A DNA stretch of 64,000 nt from Xylanibacter caecicola (GTDB lineage Bacteria > Bacteroidota > Bacteroidia > Bacteroidales > Bacteroidaceae), in assembly GCF_013166515.1 (NCBI RefSeq), contig NZ_JABKKJ010000003.1, positions 62,001 through 126,000 of the forward strand, read 5' to 3'. Below, one piece after another: positions 8,363-18,329 of the stretch. The notes under the pieces were generated by a model, which worked only from the letters and a program-made list of their open reading frames with translations, had not been told where the DNA came from and did not search any database. Positions within the stretch are counted from its first letter, which is position 1, and every line of letters starts with the position of its first letter. The position numbers and the translations under genes are program-made.

Positions 8363-8517
8363 AAAGGAGATAGAGGGAGATAAGGGAAGATAAAAAGGGA
8401 GATAAAGGACAAATGCCTTGTTGCTTAATCCAAGGACCATTGTCCTTTATCTCCCGTGGCGCAAGCCACATATCTTCTTTTATCTCCCTCTATCTTCTTT
8501 ATTGTATTTATTGTAAA
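8363..8517 (+). repeat. GATAA-type hairpin element, copy 2
   Basis: It has the same orientation and layout as the element at 6842-7009, with 111 identical bp (8407-8517 against 6899-7009). A fragment of the GTCCGCACGC family (GGACAAATACAAGCATAT) lies just before it at about 8313. The rest of the 8183-8695 gap contains AATTGACAATTGATAATTT-type words and the SusC promoter. Confidence 0.85.
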
Positions 8518-8552
8518 ATGACACCTCCGGCACAAAAAAAGCTGTCAATTTA

Positions 8553-8582
8553 TTTGTTTTTAATAAATAAAAACTATCTTTG
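8553..8582 (+). promoter_or_regulatory. Promoter of the SusC/SusD operon
   Basis: TTTG at 8553-8556 and TATCTTTG at 8575-8582 are separated by 18 bp. The signal-peptide ATG is at 8696, giving a leader of about 110 nt. Confidence 0.65.
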
Positions 8583-8695
8583 CAACAACCTATGATGAAT
8601 TAAAGCAGCTCAAGACGCTCACCTTGAATTAAATCTAATAACAAGTTTACGATTATTTTTTTATATATTATTACTAACCAATTTAAAAATTACCG

Positions 8696-11600
8696 ATGAA
8701 GTATCAGAAAAACATGCGTCATCTATTTGATGTACTAAGTCATGGACACGGACGCGCGTTGGTTATTTGCGGACTTGCCGTTGGCACATTGTCAATGCCC
8801 GTTCCAATAGTAGCCGGCAGTGTTTTCGGGGGGTAAAATCCACTGAGACACAACAAGTTAACCAATCGAAAACAGTCAAGGGCAAAGTCGTAGATGACAA
8901 CGGCGACCCGCTAATCGGCGTTACTGTTGCCGTAAAGGGTCAGTCGGGTACCGGCTGTGTTACCGACGTAGACGGTAACTTCTCACTTCCCGTTCCTTCA
9001 AACGCAACACTCGTTTTTTCTTACGTGGGCTATGCCACGGTCACAGTGAAGGCTGAAGGACAATCAAACCTCAACATTACGATGAAATCCGACGCACAGG
9101 AACTCGACGAAGTTGTTGCCATCGGTTACGGTACGATGAAGAAACGAGACCTTACGGGTGCCGTTTCGTCCGTAAAGGCAGAAGACATTGTGCGCATGCC
9201 TACAAGCAATGTCATCGAGGCAATACAGGGACAGGTTGCCGGTCTCGACATTACAAGGTCCAACGGTGAGGCGGGTTCCGGCGTGAACATGAACCTCCGT
9301 GGCGTCCGCTCGATAAACGGTGACAACAATCCGCTGTTCATTATCGACGGCATGGAAGGCTCATACGAGGAACTCAATCCCAATGACATTGCGTCGATAG
9401 AAGTCCTCAAAGGTGCGTCGAGCACGGCTATATACGGTGCCGCAGGTGCAAACGGTGTCATTATCATCACCACCAAGACACCCAAAAAGGATAAGTTTTC
9501 CATCGACCTTGATGCTTACTACGGCTGGAACACCATTACCAGTTTCCCGAAAGTAAACACAGGACAGGATTATATCAACTTCCGTCGCGAGGCACAGCGT
9601 GCGGCAGGTGTATGGAACGGTCCGGAAGACGACGGCAAGTTGTTCCCCAACTACATGCAGGACTACATAGACAAGGGACAATGGGTAGACTGGGCGGAAC
9701 TTGCATCGCAGACGGGTAAGACACAGAGCTACAACATCAACACATCGTACTCCAACGACCGCATGACATCTTACTTCTCATTGGGCTACTACGACCTCGA
9801 GGGTCTGCTCAAGGGTGATGAACTGCAACGCTATTCCGCACGTGCCAAATTCGACTTCAAGGCAAACGAAATGGTGAAATACGGTCTGAACCTGTACGCC
9901 ATGTACTCGGACAACGACCGCCGCTACAGCCGCATCTGGAACCGCGTGCTCTGCATGCCTCCGCTCGGAACGCCTTACGACGAGAACGGCAAACTTGTAG
10001 ACTATCCGCTCGGCGACGGCAACATGAACCCTCTTGCCGACACAGGCTCACAGCAGTATGTAAACAACGTGAAGACCCTGAGTGTGATGCCGCAGGCATA
10101 CGTGGAACTGACACCGCTGAAAGGCTTGTCGTTCAAGAGCGTGCTCGGCGGATATTTCCGCAACGTGAAGCAGGGAATATACACCGGAACAAAGTCGTAT
10201 CAAGGACTTGAGAGCGGCAAGGTGACAGCAGAGGTTCCCAACACATTCACCTATAATTACAAGTGGCAGAACATCCTGACATATAACTTCAAGATAAAGG
10301 ACGACCACGAGTTCACCGTAACGGGCGTGACGGAATGGAGCAAGGACCGTCGCGAGAAAGTGACAGCCATTGCCAACGGCTTCGACACAGACTCGTATGC
10401 ATACCACAACCTCGGTGCAGCCACCGGCACACCCACCGTATCGTCAGAGTATGTACAGAGCCAGAAGATGTCATACGCAGCCCGTATAAACTACAGCTAT
10501 AAGGGTCGCTATCTTGCAAGTGTGAGCAGCCGTTGGGACGGTTCGTCGATACTTGCCGAAGGCAACAAGTGGGATGTGTTCCCCGCCGCAGCCCTTGCAT
10601 GGCGCATCAGCGACGAGGCTTTCATGCAGAAGTTCGACTTCATCTCCAATCTTAAGATACGTGCGGAATACGGTGTTACCGGCAACGCCGGCGCCAAGGA
10701 ATATGCAACGCTCGACTATAGCCGCAACGGCATATTCGGTTTCCAGGACATCGCCGTGCCATACAGCGGCTACCAGCTGTCCATTGCCAACAAGGATCTG
10801 GGATGGGAGAAGTCATATAACTTTGACATAGGTCTTGATCTCGGTCTCTTCAACGAGCGCATAAGCATGGCACTCGACTGGTATCGCACCGACACCAAGA
10901 ACCTTCTGTTTAAGAAGAACCTTCCCTATTCTGCCGGAGGATACGGCTCGTCGCCGTTCAACATCTGGTCTAACGTGGGCGAGACACGCAACACCGGTCT
11001 CGAACTGAGCATCACAAGCCGCAACTTCACCGGTCCCAAGTTTACATGGAACACAACGCTCACCTTTGCCACAAACAAGAACAAGGTGGTAAAGACCACG
11101 AGCGAAGGTCCGTTGCAGTTCAACGAATACTATCTTATACCGGGCGAGGCTGTGCATACATATTACGGTTACAAGTATGCCGGAATATGGGGTACGGCAC
11201 AAGCCGACGAAGCTGCAAAGTACAGCCAGAAACCGGGACAGGTGCATATTGCCGAGAAAGGCGAGGCAAACTACAAACTCAATGCCGACGACTACTATGT
11301 ACTGGGCAACGCCGACCCGAAGTGGCAGGGCAGCTTGCTGAACAATTTTACATACAAGAACTTCGACCTGAGCATCCTCGTCATAGCACGCTGGAAGTGG
11401 ACAATCAACTACGGACTCACCGGCTGGTACCGCACCGACGGACTTTCTCCGTCGCCCGTAATCTGCGACTATTGGACACCGGAGAATCAGAGCGCACGCT
11501 ATCCGCGCCCGGACGCAAGCATATCCAACGGTCAGGACCCCTACCAACAGTGGGCGAACTATTTCGACGGCTCTTACCTGAAAGTAAAGAACATCACCCT

Positions 11601-11793
11601 TGGCTATACCGTACCCAAGAAGCTGCTCAAGAAAGCAAACATAGAGCGCTTGCGCTTCTACTTCACGGCAAGCAACCCGTTCATATATACAAAGTGCGAC
11701 TATCTTAAAGACTACGACCCCGAGAAGGGCGGCAATGACGATGAAGCCCCCTTGTCAAAACAGTTCGTATTCGGTGTAAACGTTTCATTCTAA
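8696..11793 (+). CDS. SusC-like TonB-dependent receptor with frameshift in a G6 tract
   Basis: SusC proteins import oligosaccharides or other nutrients across the outer membrane with a SusD lipoprotein lid. The main frame shows a carboxypeptidase-regulatory-like domain (VKGKVVDDNGDPLIGVTV), a TonB box region (LDEVVAIGYGTMKKRDLTG), a plug (NPLFIIDGMEG, SIEVLKGASSTAIYGA) and a barrel ending FVFGVNVSF. The signal peptide (M at 8696, hydrophobic segment RALVICGLAVGTLSMPVPIV) is in a different frame that stops at 8834-8836 directly after GGGGGG at 8828-8833. One extra G would join both into a 1032-residue receptor. The first ATG of the long frame, at 8767, would lack a secretion signal and is not credible. 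Assembly error, phase variation or real inactivation are all possible. The SusD partner starts 12 bp downstream. Confidence 0.85.
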
Positions 11794-11805
11794 AAAGAAA
11801 TACCA

Positions 11806-13623
11806 ATGAAAAGACATAAATTGCTGTCCATAGCACTTGCATCCACAGTGATGTTCACCACAGGATGCAGCCTTGACGAATATAACCCGTCGGGAGTGTC
11901 CACCGACCAGGAGTGGAGCACGCCGAGCGGATTTGAGAAGAAAGTGAACGACTGTTACTTCGACCTTATACGCATTGTATACGGTCAGGCGGAAGACACA
12001 TACCTTATGGTTGCCGAAGGCGGAACCGACATATGGCAGGATGCCAACCCCGAAGGCACCAACGGCAACTGGAGCAAGCTGATGAGATATGAAGACTTCG
12101 GCTCGTCGAACGGTATGCTGAACGAGGGATATGCCGGTTTCTATGCCATACTTAACTCGTGCAACGCCGCAATACAATATGCCGACAAGGTGAGAGACAT
12201 GACTCCCGAGGCGATAAACGCCCTCGTTGCCGAGGCACACTTCATACGTGCTCATGCCCTGTTCAACATCGTAGAGCAGTGGGGAGGCAAGTATCTGCCC
12301 CTCGTTCCCACCACCAGTCCTGTGTCGGCACCCAAGTGCAGCACGGTGAACGAATTCTACAAGGTGATACTCGATGACCTCGACTTTGCCATGAAGAACC
12401 TTCCTGTGACACAGGAAGTGAAAGGACACGTGACGCGTGCCGCCGCATACCATCTATATGCAAAGGCATGTCTGACCTATTCGACCTATACCGACGGACT
12501 GGGCAACGTCACGGCACTGACCGAGGCGGAAAGCCGCAAGCTGCTGGAAGATGCCAAGACTGCTGCAGACTACCTTATAACCAATGCTGCCGCACTGGGA
12601 GTGAAGCTCTATGACGACGTGGACAAGGTGTTCGACGAGCGCAACAACAAGAACAACGATGAGTCGCTGTTCATCGTATGCCACTCTACGATAACGGCAT
12701 ACAACCCGCGCGGAAACTATTTCAACCGCGTATGGAAGCATGCCGAGGCATTCAACGCCAACACATCGGGAATATTCCTCGACGGCATGGTGGCAAGCTA
12801 TGCCACGGAAGTGAACGGCTTTGCCGTGCCGAAGCTGGCAAAGGGCAACTGCTATATGGAGCCGAGCAAGTACATGCTCGACCTCTACGGAGAGAAAGAC
12901 AAGCGCTATAAGGCTTTCTTCAAGGACACATACTATGTGAACAAGGCCAACGATGCGACAGGCACAAAATACACCTGGAGCCAGGCAGACGCCACACGCT
13001 ACAGACTGGATGCAGCGCGCGTGGGCAATCATGCTTTTGACATCACGCTGGGCGACACCGCCGTATACATCTCGCGCAAGCCCATGACACAGGCTGAACG
13101 CGATGCAAAGCGCTATGCTACGTTCACCGTAGACATGAACTATGCCAACCCCGCCAAACCCTTGAAGTTCTTCCCGAGCCTCAAGAAGGCGGACACTCCG
13201 TCGCTATACGCCGGTTCCAACGCCAACAAACCCTATTCGGCAGCCGACTGTATAGTATACCGTTTGGGCGAGACCTACCTTCTGTCGGCAGAAATAGAAT
13301 GGCGTCTGGGCAATCTGCCTGCTGCAAAGAGCCGGCTTGACGACCTGCGCAACCGCTCATGCGAGGGTCACGACCACAGCATGGACGTGAGCACATCGGA
13401 GATAAAAGCCGACTTCCTGCTTGACGAGAATGCACGCGAGATGATTGGAGAGTGGAACCGCTGGATGACACTTAAGCGTTTCCGTGCTTTCGAGAGCCGC
13501 ATTGCAAAGGCTAATCCGCAGATAACACGTTTCGACAAGAACATACACTATCTGCGCCCGATACCTAATGCGGAGATACTTCTCATAGACAATCCGGAGG
13601 AATATCAGAACCCCGGCTATTAA
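11806..13623 (+). CDS. SusD-like nutrient-binding outer-membrane lipoprotein
   Basis: The 605-residue protein has a lipoprotein signal peptide with Cys21 (VMFTTGC) and the usual RagB/SusD order: N-terminal TPR-like helices (AEAHFIRAHALFNIVEQWGG), a long variable insert, and a C-terminal SusD signature (YRLGETYLLSAEIEWRLG, MIGEWNRWMTLKRF, YLRPIPNAEILL). It acts as the surface lid that binds substrate for the SusC encoded 12 bp upstream. No glycoside hydrolase gene follows, so the substrate is not predictable. A terminator follows the stop directly. Confidence 0.93.
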   Translation: MKRHKLLSIALASTVMFTTGCSLDEYNPSGVSTDQEWSTPSGFEKKVNDCYFDLIRIVYGQAEDTYLMVAEGGTDIWQDANPEGTNGNWSKLMRYEDFGSSNGMLNEGYAGFYAILNSCNAAIQYADKVRDMTPEAINALVAEAHFIRAHALFNIVEQWGGKYLPLVPTTSPVSAPKCSTVNEFYKVILDDLDFAMKNLPVTQEVKGHVTRAAAYHLYAKACLTYSTYTDGLGNVTALTEAESRKLLEDAKTAADYLITNAAALGVKLYDDVDKVFDERNNKNNDESLFIVCHSTITAYNPRGNYFNRVWKHAEAFNANTSGIFLDGMVASYATEVNGFAVPKLAKGNCYMEPSKYMLDLYGEKDKRYKAFFKDTYYVNKANDATGTKYTWSQADATRYRLDAARVGNHAFDITLGDTAVYISRKPMTQAERDAKRYATFTVDMNYANPAKPLKFFPSLKKADTPSLYAGSNANKPYSAADCIVYRLGETYLLSAEIEWRLGNLPAAKSRLDDLRNRSCEGHDHSMDVSTSEIKADFLLDENAREMIGEWNRWMTLKRFRAFESRIAKANPQITRFDKNIHYLRPIPNAEILLIDNPEEYQNPGY

Positions 13624-13650
13624 AAAAACTTCTTCATTATAAATAATAAG

Positions 13651-13690
13651 GACCGTCACGCGGAACTGATGCGTGGCGGTTCTTTCTTGT
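13651..13690 (+). terminator. Intrinsic terminator of the SusCD operon
   Basis: GACCGTCACGC (13651-13661) pairs, with G-T wobbles, with GCGTGGCGGTTC (13671-13682), followed by TTTCTTGT. Confidence 0.8.
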
Positions 13691-13837
13691 ATTTCCCCTC
13701 AATGTCTCTTCTTTCTCCCTTTGTTGCGAGTTTCAAATTGTAGCTTATAAGCCGTTTTGTGTGTCATATCGTCAATTTGAAAATGTCGTCCGAAAATCTT
13801 GTTCTACGTGAGCGGAGTGTGCGAAAGATACCGTTAA

Positions 13838-13990
13838 ACCGTGAAAATATTCTCTTTTAGCGGTGAAAAAGCATGCTTTAGATGGTAAAACACGTAACTT
13901 TAGGCACCGTATATGCCTGCTTTGGCAGTCAAAGATGCCACCTTTAGGACATAATCTGCCTGCTTTTGCGGTGAAATCAGGCAACTTTTG
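13838..13990. repeat. Dispersed TTTTAG/CAGGC-word repeat region
   Basis: Short words such as CTTTTAGCGGTGAAAAAGCA, GCATGCTTTAG, ATGCCACCTTTAGG and GAAATCAGGCAACTTTTG recur about every 20-25 bp in alternating orientation. Related regions are at 33080-33140, 43150-43225 and 59145-59267; GAAATCAGGCAACTTT is shared exactly with the last. No reading frame is convincing. Confidence 0.6.
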
Positions 13991-14160
13991 TATTCCGTAT
14001 GATGCACATATCCTTGTATTTCGGTGTAACATGCTGGTAGGTAGTATGTTATTCCTGCACACAAATTAAGGCGATATTTCGCCCGATAAGTTTTTTATTT
14101 CAGAATATCGCCGTATTTCGGGGTTGTGAAAAATCAAAAAGTAAGTGGAAAGGGCGGAAT

Positions 14161-14418
14161 AATTGATAATTGACAATTTATAATTTATAATTGGGAGTGA
14201 ATATATAAATCACAGTAGGGATGTTCCCCGGAGCATCCGCCGGCATATACATGATAATCGCCATACGGGTTCGGATGTTCCGGGGAATATCCCTACGGGG
14301 AAAATTATATATTAATGTGAATGTCGATAAATTACAAATTGTCTTCCCCTCACATTATAAATTATAAAATGTAAATTATCATACGGATTGTCAATTATCA
14401 ATTATAAATTATAAATTA
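14161..14418. repeat. Nested inverted repeat with REP-like hairpin pair
   Basis: Outer flanks are AT-rich (AATTGATAATTGACAATTTA on the left, TTGTCAATTATCAATTATAA on the right). The centre holds two 25-bp GTAGGGATGTTCC-type hairpin units, 14215-14239 and 14272-14296, inverted and 32 bp apart with two mismatches. With 13838-13990 it fills the 13691-14485 gap, which has no gene. Confidence 0.8.
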
Positions 14419-14427
14419 GTATACGTT

Positions 14428-14461
14428 TTTTTCCCGTTTACAAAAGTTTGGGTTATTTTTG
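14428..14461 (+). promoter_or_regulatory. Probable promoter of the GH3-family operon
   Basis: TATTTTTG at 14454-14461 fits the -7 consensus. The -33 region is only T-rich (around 14428-14432). The ATG at 14486 is 24 bp downstream. Confidence 0.5.
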
Positions 14462-14485
14462 CAGGTAAAAAAGACGTTTATATAT

Positions 14486-16000
14486 ATGAGTCTGACAAGC
14501 ATAGCAAGTATGTTCTTCCTGCCGAGGCAGAGGGAACTGAAACGGCACTTCAATGAGGCGGAAGAGCTTCAGGCAAGGGTGCTGCGTTATCTCGTGGCGC
14601 AAGCCATGGAAACCAAGTACGGAAAGGAGCATTTCTTCAGCAAGATAAAAGACTATGACGGCTTTGCCGCAAACGTGCCCGTAAACACATACGAGGAGCT
14701 GAAGGGTGACATCGACCGCATGCGCCACGGCGAGAGTGACGTGCTGTGGAAGGGGCGCGTAAGGTGGTTCGCAAAGTCGTCGGGCACGACGAACGACAAG
14801 AGCAAGTTCATACCCGTGAGCGCGGAGGGTCTGCGCAACATTCACTATGCGGGGGGCAGGGATGCCGTTGCCATGTACCTTATGTCCAATCCCCGGAGCC
14901 GCATATTCGACGGGCGCAGCCTGATACTGGGCGGCAGCCACGCGGCAAACTACGGGGCGGCGGACAGCCTGGTGGGCGACCTCAGTGCCATACTGATAGA
15001 AAACATCAACCCGCTTGCCAACCTCGTGCGCGTACCTTGTAAGGAAACGGCGCTGCTGTCGGACTTCGAGGTGAAGCGCGACCGCATAGCACGCGAGACA
15101 TTAGGCAAGAACGTGACGAACATCAGCGGCGTGCCCTCGTGGATGCTTTCCGTATTGACGCGCGTGATGGAGCTTACGGGCAAGACGCACTTGGAGGAGG
15201 TGTGGCCCAACCTTGAGGTGTTCTTCCACGGCGGCGTGGCGTTCACGCCCTACCGCGGGCAGTACCGCCAGCTCATAACGTCGCCGTCGATGCACTACAT
15301 GGAGACGTATAATGCCAGCGAGGGCTTCTTCGGGCTGCAGAACGACCTGGGCGACCCGGCGATGATGCTGATGCTCGACTACGGCGTGTTCTATGAGTTC
15401 ATACCGATGGACGAGTTCGGAAGTCCCAATCCCACGGTGGTGCCGCTGTGGGGCGTGGAGACGGGCAAGAACTATGCCATGCTGATATCGACGTCGTGCG
15501 GACTGTGGCGGTATGTGATAGGGGACACGGTGCGCTTTACGTCGCGCAACCCGTATAAGTTTGTGATAACGGGGCGCACGAAGCACTTCATAAATGCCTT
15601 TGGCGAGGAGCTGATAGTGGACAATGCCGAGAAAGGGCTTGCCGCGGCGTGTGCAGCCACGGGTGCGGAGGTGCTGGAGTATACTGCCGCGCCGGTGTTC
15701 ATGAACGAGAATGCGAAGTGCCGCCACCAGTGGCTGATAGAGTTCTCGCGCCCGCCGGAGGACCTCGCGAAGTTTGCCGGGGTGCTTGACAGCGAGCTTC
15801 AGCGCATAAACAGCGACTATGAGGCGAAGCGTTACAAGGACATCACCTTGCAGCACTTGGAGATAATACCCGCCCGCAAGAACCTTTTCAACGACTGGCT
15901 GAAAATGAAGGGCAAGCTGGGCGGGCAGCACAAGGTGCCGAGGCTGAGCAACAGCAGGGAGTATATAGAGGAACTTTTTAAATTAAGAAGTAAGAATTAA
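14486..16000 (+). CDS. GH3 auxin-responsive-promoter family protein (acyl-adenylate-forming)
   Basis: ATG at 14486 is preferred over the in-frame TTG at 14459, which lies in the -7 box. The 504-residue product carries the GH3-family AMP-binding motif AKSSGTTNDKSKFIPVS near residue 90 and later family landmarks (YNASEGFFG, VIGDTVRF, ITGRTKHFINAFGEEL). In plants GH3 enzymes activate carboxylic acids with ATP and join them to amino acids; the bacterial substrate is not known. No signal peptide is seen. It is followed by a lipoprotein and a DUF3108 protein on the same strand, separated by palindromes. The GC content is high, like a core gene. Confidence 0.88.
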   Translation: MSLTSIASMFFLPRQRELKRHFNEAEELQARVLRYLVAQAMETKYGKEHFFSKIKDYDGFAANVPVNTYEELKGDIDRMRHGESDVLWKGRVRWFAKSSGTTNDKSKFIPVSAEGLRNIHYAGGRDAVAMYLMSNPRSRIFDGRSLILGGSHAANYGAADSLVGDLSAILIENINPLANLVRVPCKETALLSDFEVKRDRIARETLGKNVTNISGVPSWMLSVLTRVMELTGKTHLEEVWPNLEVFFHGGVAFTPYRGQYRQLITSPSMHYMETYNASEGFFGLQNDLGDPAMMLMLDYGVFYEFIPMDEFGSPNPTVVPLWGVETGKNYAMLISTSCGLWRYVIGDTVRFTSRNPYKFVITGRTKHFINAFGEELIVDNAEKGLAAACAATGAEVLEYTAAPVFMNENAKCRHQWLIEFSRPPEDLAKFAGVLDSELQRINSDYEAKRYKDITLQHLEIIPARKNLFNDWLKMKGKLGGQHKVPRLSNSREYIEELFKLRSKN

Positions 16001-16191
16001 GAATTAAGAATTTGCTGGCGCCTTGGGAGGGGGTGATGGAGGCTATAGAGGCAATAGAAGCTATAGAGAAAATAGGGGCTATAGAGACAATAGAGGCTTT
16101 AGAACCAATAGAAAAATAGGGCTTGAGCTTCATGGGCGGCAGCAAATTCTTAATTCTTAATTCTTAATTCTTAATTCTTAATTCTTAAATT
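15981..16191 (+). repeat. TTAAGAA-type hairpin element
   Basis: The left arm (15981-16022) is built from AATTAAGAA words and GAATTTGCTGGCGCC. The right arm (about 16136-16191) has GGCGGCAGCAAATTC and then TTAATTC words. The loop consists of degenerate CTATAGAGGCAATAGAAG-type words. It overlaps the end of the GH3-family gene and runs up to the next ATG. The inner stem is shared with the element at 19127-19270. Confidence 0.85.
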
Positions 16192-18111
16192 ATGAGTTAT
16201 AGGTTTTCGATAGTAATTGCATTTGTCCTTGCCGTTGCGGGGTGTGCCAAGATGGGACAGCCGGACGGGGGACTGTATGACGAGACACCGCCACGCATAG
16301 TGGGTGCCACGCCTGCCGACAAGGCGGTGGGCGTTAGCCCGAAGAAGGTGACGATATATTTCGACGAATACATCACCGTGGACAATCCTACGGAGAAGGT
16401 GGTGGTGTCGCCGCCGCAGATAGAGATGCCGGAGATAAAGGGGGCAGGGAAGAAGATTGTGGTGGAGCTGAGAGACTCGCTGAAGCCGGCGACGACGTAC
16501 ACCATAGACTTCTCTGACGCCATATCGGACAACAACGAGGGAAACCCGCTCGGCAACTATACGTACAGCTTCTCTACGGGCGACCATATAGATACGTTGG
16601 AGGTGGCGGGCAGCGTTGTGGATGCGTCGAACCTTGAACCGGTGAAGGGCATCCTCGTGGGGCTTTATCCTACAACGCCCGATATGGCTTTCACGGCTGC
16701 CGACACGGCATTTACCACAACGCCATTTCTGAGGGTGTCGCGTACGGACAGCCGCGGACGCTTCATCGTGAAGGGCGTGGCTCCGGGACAGTATCGCATA
16801 TATGCCCTGCAGGATATGGACAACAACTATTTTTTCAGTCAGAAAAGCGAGATGCTGGCATTCTCGCGCGACATAATAGTGCCCGCGTGCAAACCCGACG
16901 TGAGGCAGGACACGCTGTGGCGCGACTCGTTGCACATAGACTCGATAGTGCCGGTGAGATATACCCACTTCCTGCCGGACGACATCGTGCTGAAGGCTTT
17001 CACCGAGGTGCAGACGGACCGCTACTTCCTGAAGAGCGAGAGACAGAAGCCCGAAGCCTTCACGCTGTTCTTCAGCAACGGCGACAGCCGGCTGCCGGAG
17101 GTGCGCGGGCTGAACTTCGACGACAGGGGTGCCTTCGTGGTGGAGGCAAGTGAGAAGAACGACACGGTGACATACTGGCTGCGCGACACTGCGCTTGTAA
17201 ACACCGACACGCTGCGCATGGAGGTGAGGTATATGGGCACGGACACGCTGGGGGCACTCGTGAGCAATACGGACACCTTGGAGATACTTCCGCGCGAGTC
17301 TTACGAGAAGCGCATGAAGCGCATGGAGCGTGAGCGCGAGGAGTGGCAGAAGAAGCAGGAGAAGGCAAGGAAAAGGGGTGACGTGTATCTCACGGAGATG
17401 CCCGCAGAGGCTCTCGAGCCCGAATATGACATAGAGTCGGAGCCTGCGCCCGACCGCAACATAACGGTGGTGATGCCGTCGCCGCTGGCGCGCATAGACA
17501 CTGCCGCCATACATCTTTATTCGCGCCACGACACGTTGTGGTACCGTTCGCCAATGGTATTCAGGGAGCGTGAGGGGAAGCCGCGTACTTACGAGCTGCT
17601 GGGAGAGTGGCGTCCGGGCACGGAGTATAGCCTGGAGATAGACTCGGCGGCGTTCACCGACATATACGGCAGGGTGTCCGGCGGGATGAAAAAGGGCTTC
17701 CGTGTGCGTACGCTCGACAGTTTCGGCTCGCTGATAATGACCGTTGAGGGCATGGCGGACACCGCGATAGTGGTGGAGCTGCTCGACACGCAGGACCGTG
17801 TGGTGAAGAGCGTGAGGACGAGCGACGGCACGGCGGAGTTTTTCTATATCAAGCCTGCGACGTATTACATGCGCATGTTCGTAGACAGCAACGGCAACGG
17901 CAAATGGGACACGGGCGACTATGCCGCCGGACGGCAGCCGGAGGAGATGTGCTACTATCCTGAGAGGATAGAGTGTAAGGCGAAATGGGACATCTCTCTT
18001 TCGTGGAACCCTTTGGAAAGGGCGGGAGACCGCCAGAAACCGATGGCGATAACGAAGCAGAAGCCTGACAAGGAGAAGACGATAAAGAGGAGGAACGAGG
18101 AAAGGAATTAA
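16192..18111 (+). CDS. Ig-like domain lipoprotein
   Basis: The 639-residue product has a lipoprotein signal peptide with Cys18 (VLAVAGC). An N-terminal bacterial Ig-like domain (BIG_5 type) at about residues 32-137 begins PPRIVGATPADKAVGVSP and contains FDEYI and SFSTGDHID. A carboxypeptidase-regulatory-like beta-sandwich follows (VAGSVVDASNLEPVKGILVG). A charged helical segment (EKRMKRMEREREEWQKKQEK) sits near residue 365, and a second regulatory-like fold with FVDSNGNGKWDTGDYA is at the C-terminus. Proteins of this layout are conserved lipoproteins in Bacteroidetes with no settled role. It should be anchored in the outer membrane. Confidence 0.85.
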   Translation: MSYRFSIVIAFVLAVAGCAKMGQPDGGLYDETPPRIVGATPADKAVGVSPKKVTIYFDEYITVDNPTEKVVVSPPQIEMPEIKGAGKKIVVELRDSLKPATTYTIDFSDAISDNNEGNPLGNYTYSFSTGDHIDTLEVAGSVVDASNLEPVKGILVGLYPTTPDMAFTAADTAFTTTPFLRVSRTDSRGRFIVKGVAPGQYRIYALQDMDNNYFFSQKSEMLAFSRDIIVPACKPDVRQDTLWRDSLHIDSIVPVRYTHFLPDDIVLKAFTEVQTDRYFLKSERQKPEAFTLFFSNGDSRLPEVRGLNFDDRGAFVVEASEKNDTVTYWLRDTALVNTDTLRMEVRYMGTDTLGALVSNTDTLEILPRESYEKRMKRMEREREEWQKKQEKARKRGDVYLTEMPAEALEPEYDIESEPAPDRNITVVMPSPLARIDTAAIHLYSRHDTLWYRSPMVFREREGKPRTYELLGEWRPGTEYSLEIDSAAFTDIYGRVSGGMKKGFRVRTLDSFGSLIMTVEGMADTAIVVELLDTQDRVVKSVRTSDGTAEFFYIKPATYYMRMFVDSNGNGKWDTGDYAAGRQPEEMCYYPERIECKAKWDISLSWNPLERAGDRQKPMAITKQKPDKEKTIKRRNEERN

Positions 18112-18137
18112 GAGTTAAGAATTAAGAATGATTATGG

Positions 18138-18302
18138 AGTAAAGGAGATTTTTTGGAAGTTAAAGAAGTTATGGGAAGTTAAGGAAGTTAAAGGACAAAT
18201 GCTTATGCCTATGCTTGTCATGGTATCGTCTTAACTTCTCAGCGACCGAAGGGAGCGGTAACTTCTTAACTTCTTTAACTTCCAAAAAATCTTCTTTAAC
18301 TC
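18138..18302 (+). repeat. GAAGTTAAA-type hairpin element
   Basis: The left arm (from 18138, with GGAGATTTTTTGGAAGTTAA) and right arm (to 18302, with TTAACTTCCAAAAAATCTTC) are reverse complements over about 45 bp with few mismatches. The centre has GGACAAATGCTTATGCC and CAGCGACCGAAGGGAGCGGT. The same centre and arms occur in 21317-21690. Confidence 0.85.
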
Positions 18303-18329
18303 CTAATAAAAAATACTAAACAAAAGAAT

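Noticed and set aside
8767..8835. ATG at 8767 as the true SusC start
   Set aside because: It would give a receptor without a signal peptide; the hydrophobic secretion signal lies in the other frame from 8696, so a frameshift is the better reading.
13838..13990. CRISPR-like array
   Set aside because: Words repeat at 20-25 bp with alternating orientation and poor identity; no 28-40 bp direct repeats, no spacers of uniform length and no cas genes.
15101..15931. Long minus-strand open frame opposite the GH3-family gene
   Set aside because: It is a shadow of a GC-rich gene, with His/Arg/Val-rich composition and no family match; similar shadows lie opposite 16192-18111 and 41724-42986.
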